DNA from: Deltaproteobacteria bacterium
GTDB lineage: Bacteria > Desulfobacterota > Desulfomonilia > UBA1062
NCBI GenBank assembly: GCA_018434685.1
Contig: JAHDOV010000003.1
Location: 432,401 to 496,400, forward strand
DNA length: 64,000 nt
Direction of reading: 5' to 3'
Below are positions 44,726-54,014 of this stretch, piece by piece. Each line of letters opens with the position of its first letter. The first letter of the stretch is position 1. The notes under the pieces are model-generated. The model searched no databases. It had not been told where the DNA came from and saw nothing but the letters and a program-made list of their open reading frames with translations. The position numbers were made by a program, and so were the translations under genes.

Positions 44726-46639
44726 TCACAACCCATATTTGTCTTTCCACATCATGAACACGAGCAGCAGCCAGATACGGTCTACCGCGACGGAGCCGTT
44801 CTTGTTTCTGAATTCGGCTATTGTGGTGCAAACGACTTCAGGATCAATGAAAGTTTGATGTTGAAGTACGTCCGGGTTGAGATGGGTCTCGACGAGCTCC
44901 ATCAGATCGTCGTGCAGCCAGGAATATATGGGCACGGCAAAACCCTGTTTCGGCCGGTTGAACATTGCTTCGGGAAGGTACCGGCCCAGGAGTTTTTTCA
45001 GGATATATTTCATGGTTCTGTTGTTATATTTCATCCCAAGGGGAAGCTTGCGGGCAAACTCCACAATCCGGTGATCGAGGAACGGATCTCTCCCTTCCAG
45101 GCTTGCATACATGGTTGCCCTGTCCACCTTGGTGAGGATGTCGTCTGGGAGATAGTGCTGAAGATCCCATTGCATCATGGCATCCAGGAGGTTGTTTTCT
45201 GAGGTATCGAGGGCGGGGCGTTGATCTGTGTAAGAACCGATAAGATGCTCGATCTCGTGGGGCAGCCAGTATCCCACAGAATAAGGGTAGGCGCCTGCTG
45301 CGGTTCCTTTCCAGTTTGACAGCACTGCCTGGAATTTTCTCATGCGATCCTTTATTGCGGGCAGTCTCAGTCTGGGGAACGCCTGCGCCATGTCCGAGAC
45401 CCTGTCGTTCCCCAGGAATCCCATGACCTTCCCTGCCAGTCTCGGCAGTACTGACGGAATCGGAGCAATAAACCTGTTCAGGTTATTCATCACCCAGTAG
45501 CGGTGATAGCCGCAGAACAGCTCGTCGCCGCCGTCAGCTGAAAGGCTCACCTTTACGTGCTGCCGGGTCATCTGCGATACGATGGTGGTGGGGATTCCGG
45601 AGATATCTCCAAAGGGCTCGTCATAGATCTCCGGCCATTGGGGCAGGATCTCTCTGGCATGCTCCGGCGTGACGATCTCCTGCGTATGTTCGGTGCCGAG
45701 ATAATCGGCAATCTTTCTGGCCCAGCGGGATTCGTCATAGTTCTTTTCCCGGAACCCGATAGTAAAGGTCTTGATCGGAGTATCGGTATGTCTGGCCAGT
45801 AGAGCGGTGACCAGGGAAGAATCGATGCCGCCCGAGAGAAATACCCCCACCGGGACATCGGCAATAAGCCTCTTTTTGAAGGCATCGATCATGATCTCTT
45901 CGAGCCGGTCGGTCAGTTCCTCCTCGTTATCTGGGATGAACGGTATTTCGCTGATCCGGGAATATGACCAGTATCGGTATTTCTCAATCGTATGGTCAGA
46001 CGAAACCCTCATCCAGCAGCCCGGCTCGAGTTTATAGGTGTTTTTATAGATGGATCTCGGTGCGGAGATATAGCCGTAGTGGAAAAACTCACCCAAAGAC
46101 GTCTCATCGATCTCCAGTTTTTTGCCCAGACCTGCATGAAGCGCCTTGAGTTCCGAGGCAAAGGCAAATGTTCCATTTTTATTGTAATAGTATAAGGGCT
46201 TTACCCCCATGCGGTCCCTGAAAACATACAGTGCCTTTTCTGCAGAATCCCATATTGCATAGGCGAACATCCCGATGAATTTTTCTACGCTGCCCGGCCC
46301 CCACAATGCAAAGGCATTGAGCACTACCTCGGTATCGGATGAACCCCTGAACTGTACCCCCTCTGACTCAAGCTCTTTTCTGAGTTCCCGGTAATTATAC
46401 ACCTCGCCGTTATAGGTAAGGGTGTACCTCTCATCAGGGGTGCTCATGGGCTGGTGGCCGGTCTCGGTAAGGTCGATGATGGAGAGACGTCTGTGGCCCA
46501 GGGCAAGCCCTGACGCCCGATCAACATAGAGACCGGCATCGTCCGGACCACCTGATGTCATGGTATCACGCATGGATGTGCAGACAGAAGCTATGTCCTG
46601 CATGCAGTCATTTTTCCAGATACCGGTTATGCGACACAT
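44726..46639 (-). CDS. asnB: Asparagine synthetase-like amidotransferase
   Basis: The 637-residue product has an N-terminal class II glutaminase domain with the nucleophile Cys2 (MCRITGIW), YNGEVYNYRELR and GMFAYAIWD. The C-terminal synthetase domain has the pyrophosphate loop GVFLSGGIDSSLV, SLSADGGDELFCGYHRYW and DHRIVEFARKLP. AsnB paralogues in polysaccharide loci are often linked to amidation of sugar acids; the location here suggests this, but asparagine synthesis is possible. The start at 46639 puts Cys at position 2; a longer frame is not compatible with processing. Position 3 is Arg instead of the usual Gly. Confidence 0.9.
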   Translation of the reverse strand: MCRITGIWKNDCMQDIASVCTSMRDTMTSGGPDDAGLYVDRASGLALGHRRLSIIDLTETGHQPMSTPDERYTLTYNGEVYNYRELRKELESEGVQFRGSSDTEVVLNAFALWGPGSVEKFIGMFAYAIWDSAEKALYVFRDRMGVKPLYYYNKNGTFAFASELKALHAGLGKKLEIDETSLGEFFHYGYISAPRSIYKNTYKLEPGCWMRVSSDHTIEKYRYWSYSRISEIPFIPDNEEELTDRLEEIMIDAFKKRLIADVPVGVFLSGGIDSSLVTALLARHTDTPIKTFTIGFREKNYDESRWARKIADYLGTEHTQEIVTPEHAREILPQWPEIYDEPFGDISGIPTTIVSQMTRQHVKVSLSADGGDELFCGYHRYWVMNNLNRFIAPIPSVLPRLAGKVMGFLGNDRVSDMAQAFPRLRLPAIKDRMRKFQAVLSNWKGTAAGAYPYSVGYWLPHEIEHLIGSYTDQRPALDTSENNLLDAMMQWDLQHYLPDDILTKVDRATMYASLEGRDPFLDHRIVEFARKLPLGMKYNNRTMKYILKKLLGRYLPEAMFNRPKQGFAVPIYSWLHDDLMELVETHLNPDVLQHQTFIDPEVVCTTIAEFRNKNGSVAVDRIWLLLVFMMWKDKYGL

Positions 46640-46646
46640 TGTCTGA

Positions 46647-47864
46647 TCAGTTTTGGTGAAGTTGTGATGTGATGAAATCCAGCAATTTAATGATCTTGAT
46701 CTTGTAATCCATGTGTTCCAGGGCATAAGTATGCATGTCGGCTGATAAGGTCACACCATGGGTGCGATACAGCTGCGTTGTGAACTGATGTATGCGGCCC
46801 ATGTCTATGGGGCTGTCGTCGGCCGGTGCCCTGAGAACAAAGGGAAGATCAGGGCAAAGATCCTCATCCGTGTATGAGAGGATGAAGGGAATCCCCCTGG
46901 CCATATATTCCCGAACCTTAAGGGTGGAGCCGAAGGTCAGGTTTTTTCTGTGCATCCCCAGGGTTCCCACTGCGATATCGCAGTCATCAAACAACCTGTT
47001 AAGCGCTGTGCCCTCTATATACCCATGGGCATGTATGTGATGCTCAATGCCCAGTTTTTCGATAAGCTGTCGAGTCGAAGCGTTCATACTGCCGGCTACA
47101 TGGAGCTCGATCCTTACTTTTCCATGGTAGGCCGCAATTCCCTCGAGGACACGGTCGAGCCCCTGCCAGTGGGCGGTATGAGATCCAACGTAAAGAAGCC
47201 GCAGGCTGTCCCTTTCTGTAGCGGTTGCGTTTTTAAGTGGATATGAGCCGACATCGATGCCGTTGGTCATTGTATGTGAAGGGATGTCCAGCTTGGCACA
47301 CGCCAACTCATACCGGGTGATTTCTTCGGTTACCCCGATTACGGCATCTATGTTCCTGAATACCTTATCCCTGTGTCGCTGAATGATCGGGGCTGCCATA
47401 CTACCCGCGGAGGTCATCCGGAGTTCCTCGATCTCCTTGGCCTGATGCTCTGAGATCAAACAGACTTCAGGGTGGGCCTTTTTGGGATCGAAGATCCCGG
47501 GAACAGCTGTGATGTTGAATCGCCAGATGATGGCGTCCGGCCTGTAAGATGTTATTTCCCTGTAGGCCTCGGAAAATGTCGGGCGGATGCGGAAGATCGA
47601 GCAGAACAATGGGATTGACTTAAATAGCCGATAGGCCGGGGTGGCGACATCGATGATTCGAAAATCCGGTGTTTGCAGTCCGTCTGTTTGTTCACGAGTA
47701 TCGGCTGTAAAGATATTGATGCCTTTGAAGAGGATCTTCCTTTGGCTGCAGCTATCCTGCATGGCCTGGCAGAATTCCTTCTCTTTGCGATAGACCCCGG
47801 GTGATTTGAATGGATCATTGAAACTCAGGTATAATATTTTTAAAGATAATGGATCTAGATCCAT
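46647..47864 (-). CDS. Glycosyltransferase (GT4-like)
   Basis: The 405-residue product has a GT-B layout. The C-terminal domain begins LRLLYVGSHTAHWQGLDRVLEGIAAYHG and has HIHAHGYIEGTALNRLFDDCDIAVGTLGMHRKNLTFGSTLKVREYMARGIPFILSYT, with the conserved donor-binding glutamate region. The N-terminal acceptor half is divergent, so the sugar cannot be guessed. It overlaps the upstream glycosyltransferase gene by ten bases and asnB follows after seven bases, so the three are one transcription unit. Confidence 0.83.
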   Translation of the reverse strand: MDLDPLSLKILYLSFNDPFKSPGVYRKEKEFCQAMQDSCSQRKILFKGINIFTADTREQTDGLQTPDFRIIDVATPAYRLFKSIPLFCSIFRIRPTFSEAYREITSYRPDAIIWRFNITAVPGIFDPKKAHPEVCLISEHQAKEIEELRMTSAGSMAAPIIQRHRDKVFRNIDAVIGVTEEITRYELACAKLDIPSHTMTNGIDVGSYPLKNATATERDSLRLLYVGSHTAHWQGLDRVLEGIAAYHGKVRIELHVAGSMNASTRQLIEKLGIEHHIHAHGYIEGTALNRLFDDCDIAVGTLGMHRKNLTFGSTLKVREYMARGIPFILSYTDEDLCPDLPFVLRAPADDSPIDMGRIHQFTTQLYRTHGVTLSADMHTYALEHMDYKIKIIKLLDFITSQLHQN

Positions 47865-49096
47865 AGCTCGTCTATCGTTGATTTAAGCTTGGCCATTTCA
47901 ACGTCAGCATTGAATTCTTTGAATGCGTTAACTGTTGCAATCTTCATGCGTTGCCATTCTTCTGGCGTTGTTCGGTTAAGAAGTTCGGCAATATCATCTG
48001 GGTGGAATGAATTGGATACTTTGCCTATGGAGAATTTCTCCACGACTTGTTTCATTGAGGGGGAGGGGCCGATGCATACAGCGAGTTTGGCAGCGATAAA
48101 ATCAAAGAATTTATTTGGCAATGCGATGTGTTGATTATATGATACTGGAGGAAGGATATAAAATCCCACGTCATATTTTGAGATATATTCGGGAACTTTG
48201 TCAGGTGCAACTGGATCATGGAAGAAGATTCTTGATGGAGCGGTTTTATTGGCATATTGTTTAAGTTCATCAACATAAGCATTTTGAATTAACATGAAAT
48301 GAAGACTGTATCGTTTATCGGCTTTTGCTGTTGCATCAATCATTAGCTTGGGGTTACGAATTGCCGCAGCGCCTCCATGATGGATTAATTTTATGTTGTT
48401 TGGGTCTATAGAGGTTGGCTGGATTGTATTGATCTCTGGGGTGTTGTAGATCGTAATTGGCTTGAAATCGAAATTTTCATGATATCGAGAAGCAATTTGA
48501 TCTGCTACTGTTATACTGACGGCAGCAGTTCTGGCATATTTTTTTATTATATATGATATCAATCTGGATTCGAATAATTTGAACGATACATTGTTGTATT
48601 GTAAAGGTGCATATTCATGCAGGTCGATAACTAGCTTGGCATTGTTTATATGGGCGGCCTTGGCTGCAATTGGTATGGTGTTCCAGTCGTTTGCATAGTA
48701 GAGATCGCAAGGTGTAGTTATGGCTATTTTTGTGGCCTCACTATGTCGGAACCTTATCCAATATGCAGCTTCCATCAAGGGAGGTATTATGTTGCCAAGA
48801 AGAATGAAAGCCCTGGCAGCATAGTAGAGCAGTTTGTTTTTTATGCGCAGACCGATTTTGAAATTTTTATAGTCCTTGGTTTTTATAGCAACGATTAATC
48901 GAGGGACGTCGCTGTCTGGTCCATCTGGGGAAAGTTGATGCCACGAAATTTTGTCGGCATTATTTTTGAGAACTGGTTGGGAACTGTAGCCGATTACATG
49001 GAGCTTGTACTCCGCAGATAAGCACTTGATCTGCCTGAGCACTCTTGCATCTCTGGCTATGGGAGAGAATGATATAATACAAATAGTTTTTTTCAA
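47855..49096 (-). CDS. Glycosyltransferase (GT4-like), AT-rich
   Basis: The 413-residue product starts MKKTICIISFSPIARDARVLRQIKCLS, a common opening of GT4 enzymes. It has DLYYANDWNTIPIAAKAA in the first half, and a C-terminal PDKVPEYISKYDVGFYILPPVSYNQHIALPNKFFDFIAAKLAVCIGP donor-binding region. The start is TTG with AAAGG upstream; it overlaps the stop of a headless upstream frame in TTGA. The gene is clearly richer in A and T than the flanking genes and uses many Lys, Asn and Ile residues, which suggests acquisition from another genome. Confidence 0.83.
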   Translation of the reverse strand: MKKTICIISFSPIARDARVLRQIKCLSAEYKLHVIGYSSQPVLKNNADKISWHQLSPDGPDSDVPRLIVAIKTKDYKNFKIGLRIKNKLLYYAARAFILLGNIIPPLMEAAYWIRFRHSEATKIAITTPCDLYYANDWNTIPIAAKAAHINNAKLVIDLHEYAPLQYNNVSFKLFESRLISYIIKKYARTAAVSITVADQIASRYHENFDFKPITIYNTPEINTIQPTSIDPNNIKLIHHGGAAAIRNPKLMIDATAKADKRYSLHFMLIQNAYVDELKQYANKTAPSRIFFHDPVAPDKVPEYISKYDVGFYILPPVSYNQHIALPNKFFDFIAAKLAVCIGPSPSMKQVVEKFSIGKVSNSFHPDDIAELLNRTTPEEWQRMKIATVNAFKEFNADVEMAKLKSTIDELWI

Positions 49097-49215
49097 ATTG
49101 AGACCTTTCGTTCTGTACAGAGTTTCTTCGAGTTGTCGAATAGTTTTTCGAGATGGTGCTTGAGTCTTTCGATGACCTTGTTGCAGGGGTAAGCAGAAAT
49201 TGGCGTTAGATCAGA
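49093..49215 (-). pseudogene. Headless coding remnant upstream of the AT-rich glycosyltransferase
   Basis: This minus-strand frame is open for 40 codons between a TAA and a TGA and contains no ATG, GTG or TTG start. It ends KLFDNSKKLCTERKVSI, a lysine-rich, soluble-looking C-terminus. Its TGA overlaps the TTG start of the downstream glycosyltransferase, and that gene's ribosome-binding site lies within it, the usual layout of coupled operon genes. It is probably the 3' end of a lost gene. I do not recognise the family. Confidence 0.4.
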
Positions 49216-49221
49216 TTAGTA

Positions 49222-51069
49222 TTACTCTTTGTTTTTGATAATTTGATGAAAGTTTTTGTGATCTGAAGAGTTTTCTTTATGCCTCTTCTTGTATTCGCTT
49301 AGTACCAGGTTTGTCTCACCCGTTTTTTCAACCAATCCATCTTCCAGCCAGACAATTTCATCGCAGTCCTCCACCGTGCTCAGGCGGTGGGCGATGATGA
49401 TCAGGGTCATTTTGTTTTTGAGCGAATAGATGGTCTGCTGGATGGACTCTTCATTTTTACTGTCCAGGGCGCTGGTTGCCTCGTCGAAGATGATGACTTC
49501 GGGGTTATGGTAGAGCGCCCGGGCGATGGCCACCCGTTGGCGCTGGCCACCGGAAAGTTTGACGCCGCGTTCGCCGATGAAGGAGTTCAGTCCGTCGGGC
49601 AGCTGATGCATAAAATCATCCATGGCGGCCATGCGGCAGCAACTAAGGACCTTGTCGTGGTTGATCTCCTGCTGGTTTATACCGAATGCCACGTTTTCGG
49701 CCAGAGTGGCCGGTGCGATATAAGGACTCTGGGGAACATAGCCGATCTTGGCTTGCCAACCCTTCATGTTATTGGTGGTCAGTGGCTCTCCATCTAAAAG
49801 AAGCGCTCCGTTTGTTGGCGTTAGCAGGCCGATGATGATATCCACCAGGGTGCTTTTGCCGGCGCCGGAGGTGCCGATGATGCCGATGGTGCGGCCTCGC
49901 TGGATTGTCAGGCTGATACTGGAAAGGGCCATGCGGTTGGCGCCTTGATATTGGAATGAGACATTCTCGAGTTTCAGTTCTGACTTGAAGCTGCCCCCGG
50001 AGATAGTATCCGGGTCGGGGGTTGATTTGGTTTCAATTTCGTGCAGGTAATCAAGCCCGCTGTGGACGTAGGGCAGGGCCTGGCGGATGGCATTGGCGCT
50101 GTTGAGGATGCGGCTCATGGCCGGCAGGATGCGCCAGGAGGCAACCGCCAGCAGGGCGATGGTGCCGGTTATTTTGACCGATGAGTCGCCGAACCAGAAA
50201 AACATGATCCAGATGGACATGGCCAGCATGGTGGCGCCCATGATTTCCAGCAGCCAGCCGGGCAGCTGGTTGATGAAGTGGAGGCTGGCATCGATGCGGG
50301 CGAATGTGTGGACTTCCTGATCGTATCTTTCGGTAAAGGTGCTGGAGCGGTTGTAGATTTTGACTTCTTTGATGCCATGCATCGATTGGGTGACCTGGCG
50401 GTTGATGGAAGAAGTGTAGTCGCGATGTCTGATTGCCAGTCGTTCCATGCCTTGGCGGATATGCCGGATGATCAGGAGCGAGGTGCCGCCGAGCGTCATG
50501 AAGACCAGGAGCGAAATGACTGGGTTGGCGATCAGCAGGGTCGTCAGCAGGATGGTGACGATCAGCATGTCACTGAGCAGTTTGAGGGCGGCGGTGATCA
50601 GGTTGCCGAACTGTTGGCGCCAGCTGATGCCCTGGATCAGGTCGGCGGAATTATGCTGCAGGTGCCATTCGTAGGGCAGATTCAGAAAACCCTTCAGCAT
50701 GTATTCGCCCAGGTAGCCGCTGATGTTGGCGGCGAAGAATTTGCTGGCATAGGCTGTGGCGGCCATGGCGGCGTTCTTGATGATGATCAGCAGGATGACG
50801 CAAATACTGAGAATGGAAATCAGACCCTTGGTGTCGAGATTGATTATGACAGGGGCCATGTGCTGCAGACACGGCAGATGGCCGGTGATGACGGCTTGGG
50901 GGTTGGCCATCGACGCGGCATAGAAAGCGATGGCACCGGCAGTGATTGTTTCCAGCAGTGCCACGGCCACCATGCCGGTCAGGATAATCCAGAAACGCAG
51001 GGTGCGGCGCACCGGCAGAAACCGGAATATTTCGCGCAGGGTTTTTATGATTCCGGGGTTGTCAGTCAT
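49222..51069 (-). CDS. ABC transporter, fused permease and ATPase (lipid/oligosaccharide flippase type)
   Basis: The 615-residue product has an N-terminal six-helix type 1 exporter membrane domain (residues about 20-330) and a C-terminal nucleotide-binding domain. That domain has Walker A GTSGAGKSTLV, the Q-loop YVPQSPYI, signature LSGGQRQRVAIARAL and Walker B VIIFDEATSALD, then the switch histidine in IIAHRLSTVEDC. Homologues such as PglK and MsbA flip lipid-linked glycans or lipids across the inner membrane. Position among glycosyltransferases suggests a polysaccharide or oligosaccharide substrate. No separate Wzx or Wzy gene is present in this stretch. Confidence 0.9.
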   Translation of the reverse strand: MTDNPGIIKTLREIFRFLPVRRTLRFWIILTGMVAVALLETITAGAIAFYAASMANPQAVITGHLPCLQHMAPVIINLDTKGLISILSICVILLIIIKNAAMAATAYASKFFAANISGYLGEYMLKGFLNLPYEWHLQHNSADLIQGISWRQQFGNLITAALKLLSDMLIVTILLTTLLIANPVISLLVFMTLGGTSLLIIRHIRQGMERLAIRHRDYTSSINRQVTQSMHGIKEVKIYNRSSTFTERYDQEVHTFARIDASLHFINQLPGWLLEIMGATMLAMSIWIMFFWFGDSSVKITGTIALLAVASWRILPAMSRILNSANAIRQALPYVHSGLDYLHEIETKSTPDPDTISGGSFKSELKLENVSFQYQGANRMALSSISLTIQRGRTIGIIGTSGAGKSTLVDIIIGLLTPTNGALLLDGEPLTTNNMKGWQAKIGYVPQSPYIAPATLAENVAFGINQQEINHDKVLSCCRMAAMDDFMHQLPDGLNSFIGERGVKLSGGQRQRVAIARALYHNPEVIIFDEATSALDSKNEESIQQTIYSLKNKMTLIIIAHRLSTVEDCDEIVWLEDGLVEKTGETNLVLSEYKKRHKENSSDHKNFHQIIKNKE

Positions 51070-51105
51070 TTATTTAAAGGGTTCAAAGGTAAAAGGGGAA
51101 AGGTT
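51069..51105 (+). repeat. Low-complexity A/G-rich intergenic repeat
   Basis: A run of AAAGGGTTCAAAGG-like words just upstream of the ABC transporter gene, similar in style to the stretches near 32656, 59262 and 63893. Confidence 0.35.
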
Positions 51106-51293
51106 AATAAATTTGTCAGCTGTTGGTTGGTGGCGGTAGATCCGTTCACCACGTTTCGTACCTTACAGCTCCGCCAACCCGGGTGATGCCGGGGTTTGTG
51201 TACGCCCTTGAATATGAGATGTATTGGTCATCCGGCCAGCACAATACTCATCGTATTTGGCCATGTTAAGCTTTAATAGTATATCATGCCCGA

Positions 51294-52412
51294 TTATTTA
51301 AGACTCTGATTATAGAGGGCAATGAATTTTTTGGCAATATTGCTCCAGTAGATCTTGTCTTTTATAGTATCCCTTTTTCCCAGCAGGACTGCTGGCGGTA
51401 TCTGTTGGGACAGTGCCCTTATGAGATTGTATGCGAGGTCCTGGGGCTCTCCCGGTCCGAAGAGAAACCCGTCTTTTCCATGGCTGATCAATGACCTGTT
51501 TGCCTCGATATCCGTGACCACGGGTGTCAATCCCGCTGCCATGGCCTCCAGAAGGGCGATGGAGGTTCCGTCGGCAATGGCGGTGGCAACATAGACCGAC
51601 GCATGCCTCATGAGCGAGGCGATGCGATCGTTCGTGACGAGTCCGACAAATTCCACCTGTGCTGCAATGCCCAGGGCCTGTGCGAGCTGGTGCAGATGTG
51701 GTTCCAGGGTCCCGGTTCCCGCGATGATGAATCTGGCATCCGGCATCTTCTCGATAACCAGGGGGATGCTCTGTAAAAGGGTTTCAGGATCATAGACCGG
51801 CTCGAGACTCCTGGAATACAGCACGGTATGGCACTGATAGTCAGGGGTGATCTCAAAGAACGAGGTGTCGACGCCGGAGGAAATGATCTGCGCGTCCTTC
51901 AGGACCGCCCTGGTACGCATTGCCTCAGAGACCACGGTTACTTTTCCTGAGAGCCGTATCGCCAGATCAAAGAGGGCTTTCACCGGCCCTTTCTCGCTGA
52001 TGCGCATATCCATGCCGCGAGCCGTGTTGATTACCGGGACCCGGGTAAGGTATCCTGCGAGCGAGGCGATGAGGCCAGTGGGAACGATCCAGTTTCCGTG
52101 AATGATATCGGGCTTCTCCCTGATGCAGAGATGCAGGGCCTTCATAAAGCCGGAGAGCATATACACAAGCATGGGCAGAAGAGGGATTGCGCCCCTCTGG
52201 TTCAGAGGGGTCTCGCTGCTCGGAAACCAGAAACGGTAGACCCTGATGCCGTTGTCTTCCTCCAGATACGGACTCTGTTTGAATATCCTCGGGGTGAGAA
52301 CAGCGACGTCGAGACCCTGCCTGGAGAGTTCAAGACAGAGCCTCCTGATGAATACCCCCCGGTTTGATCCTTCATAATCCGGATACGACGTGGTGATGAC
52401 CAGGACCTTCAT
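51294..52412 (-). CDS. Glycosyltransferase (GT4 family)
   Basis: The 372-residue product starts MKVLVITTSYPDYEGSNRGVFIRRLCLELSRQG, typical of GT4 enzymes that read a GT-B fold. The donor half has VLYSRSLEPVYDPETLLQSIPLV, ARFIIAGTGTLEPHLHQLA, VEFVGLVTNDRIASLMRHASVYVATAIADGTSIALLEAMAAGLTPVVTDI. The E-x7-E motif is visible in the last segment. It is the most upstream gene of the minus-strand polysaccharide locus, with a 224-base gap before the ABC transporter gene. The donor sugar is unknown. Confidence 0.9.
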   Translation of the reverse strand: MKVLVITTSYPDYEGSNRGVFIRRLCLELSRQGLDVAVLTPRIFKQSPYLEEDNGIRVYRFWFPSSETPLNQRGAIPLLPMLVYMLSGFMKALHLCIREKPDIIHGNWIVPTGLIASLAGYLTRVPVINTARGMDMRISEKGPVKALFDLAIRLSGKVTVVSEAMRTRAVLKDAQIISSGVDTSFFEITPDYQCHTVLYSRSLEPVYDPETLLQSIPLVIEKMPDARFIIAGTGTLEPHLHQLAQALGIAAQVEFVGLVTNDRIASLMRHASVYVATAIADGTSIALLEAMAAGLTPVVTDIEANRSLISHGKDGFLFGPGEPQDLAYNLIRALSQQIPPAVLLGKRDTIKDKIYWSNIAKKFIALYNQSLK

Positions 52413-52564
52413 AGGTAGTCTCTATACTATACCTGGGCATCAGGGAACCAGCAGGTAATTATTTATCTCGAAAATATCTCCAGCAATAACGAACCGATCC
52501 CTCCGGGGGGCGTCTGTGCTGGTGTGCACAATTGGTAATGCTGTATTACAAACATACTAAACGG
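52413..52564. other. Divergent region between glycosyltransferase and acyl-CoA cluster
   Basis: This holds the upstream region of the minus-strand glycosyltransferase. Nothing further was recognised before the plus-strand promoter at 52565. Confidence 0.4.
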
Positions 52565-52594
52565 TTGACAATCCGGGAATTTTGATGCCATAAT
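52565..52594 (+). promoter_or_regulatory. Putative sigma70-type promoter of the acyl-CoA cluster
   Basis: TTGACA (52565-52570), 18 bases, CATAAT (52589-52594). It would give a long 5' leader of about 190 bases before the CoA-transferase gene, in which no other structure was recognised. Confidence 0.6.
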
Positions 52595-52792
52595 GCGCCA
52601 GCTATGCTAAACAATAGGATATTCTTATGTGATGGTGTTGTGTGGGAGGTTTTTGGTCTTTGAGGAAAATGTAGTCATTGAGCTGTATGATTCTCCCTGT
52701 AATAATAGAGCCATTACATGATTTAGGCACGTGCATGCCTGGCCGGAAGAAGTTCACCGGATCTCATTGATTGGGCGAGGAGGGTCTCTGAC

Positions 52793-53989
52793 ATGGAGGC
52801 GTTGCTGCAAGGCATCAAGATTCTCGATTTTTCCTATCTCCTGCCCGGGCCCTTTGCCACCATGATGCTCTCCGATCTCGGGGCAGAGGTTCTCAGGGTG
52901 GAGTCGCCGACGCGAATCGACCTGGCGCGGCTTGCTCCCCCGTTTGTGGATAAGGAAGGCAAGGTCTCCTGCATGCATGCCACCTTGAACCGGAACAAAA
53001 AATCCATTGCCCTCGATCTGAAGAAGAAAGACAGCCTCGAGATCGTCAGACGACTGATCCGCGATGGTGGTTACGACATCGTTGTCGAGCAGTATCGTCC
53101 CGGTGCCATGGCGCGTCTCGGGCTCTCGTACGAAACTCTTTCTGAGGTTCACCCCGGGCTGATCTACTGTTCCATCACCGGATACGGCCAGACCGGGCCG
53201 CTGAAAGACCGGGCAGGCCATGACATCAACTACCTGTCGCTGTCAGGGGTCATGAGCTATTCGGGAAGAAAGGATACCGGCCCCTGCCAGATGGGTATCC
53301 AGATTGCCGACGTGGGGTCAGGATCGAACAATGCCGTCATCGGGATACTTGCTGCCATCATCGGACGGATGAAGACCGGGAAAGGCCAGCATATCGACAT
53401 CTCCATGACCGACGGCCTGTTTCCCCATCATGTGGTCAGCGGGATCAGGAATCTGGTCGGGGAGGAAGAGCCCGGTTTTGAAACCGAACTCCTCAATGGC
53501 GGGTCGCTCTACGGGTTCTATGAGACCTCCGACGGGAAATATATCTCGTTTGGTGGGTTGGAGCCCCAGTTTCTCACTGCGTTTCTCAAGGCGTTGAATC
53601 TGGGACCCTATCTCTCGAGATTGATGACACCGGGCATCCAGGACGAACTCCGGGTGGTGATAGCCGAGAAGATCCGCTCTTGTCCGAGGGACCATTGGAC
53701 GAGCGTGTTTGAAGGTATCGATGCATGCGTGGACCCGGTACTGAGTTTCTCGGAGGCAACCAGGAGCGAGCACGCCCAGGCCCGGGGGGTGCTGGTGGAT
53801 GTGCCCGGCCCGGACGGTGCACCGATTGCCCAGGTAGCCCTTCCCATAAAATATTCAGGCTACTCGCCGGAATACAAATGGGCAGGTCCGGCTCTGGGCA
53901 GGGATACCATGGAGACGGTACGCTCACTGGGTTTCAGTGAGAATGAAATACAGGCTATGAGGGCAAACGGGATATTCGGAGACATATAG
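52793..53989 (+). CDS. CaiB/BaiF (class III) CoA-transferase
   Basis: The 398-residue product has the family N-terminus GIKILDFSYLLPGPFATMMLSDLGAEVLRVE, the block NRNKKSIALDLKK, and the catalytic aspartate Asp144 in GHDINYLSLSG. These enzymes move CoA between carboxylic acids through an aspartyl-CoA intermediate. It opens the acyl-CoA cluster and could activate the pathway's acid substrate, or recycle CoA from an end product, without ATP. The ribosome-binding site is GAGGAGGG. The donor and acceptor are unknown. Confidence 0.92.
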   Translation: MEALLQGIKILDFSYLLPGPFATMMLSDLGAEVLRVESPTRIDLARLAPPFVDKEGKVSCMHATLNRNKKSIALDLKKKDSLEIVRRLIRDGGYDIVVEQYRPGAMARLGLSYETLSEVHPGLIYCSITGYGQTGPLKDRAGHDINYLSLSGVMSYSGRKDTGPCQMGIQIADVGSGSNNAVIGILAAIIGRMKTGKGQHIDISMTDGLFPHHVVSGIRNLVGEEEPGFETELLNGGSLYGFYETSDGKYISFGGLEPQFLTAFLKALNLGPYLSRLMTPGIQDELRVVIAEKIRSCPRDHWTSVFEGIDACVDPVLSFSEATRSEHAQARGVLVDVPGPDGAPIAQVALPIKYSGYSPEYKWAGPALGRDTMETVRSLGFSENEIQAMRANGIFGDI

Positions 53990-54014
53990 ACAGATTTGAA
54001 AGGGAGGAGGTAGT

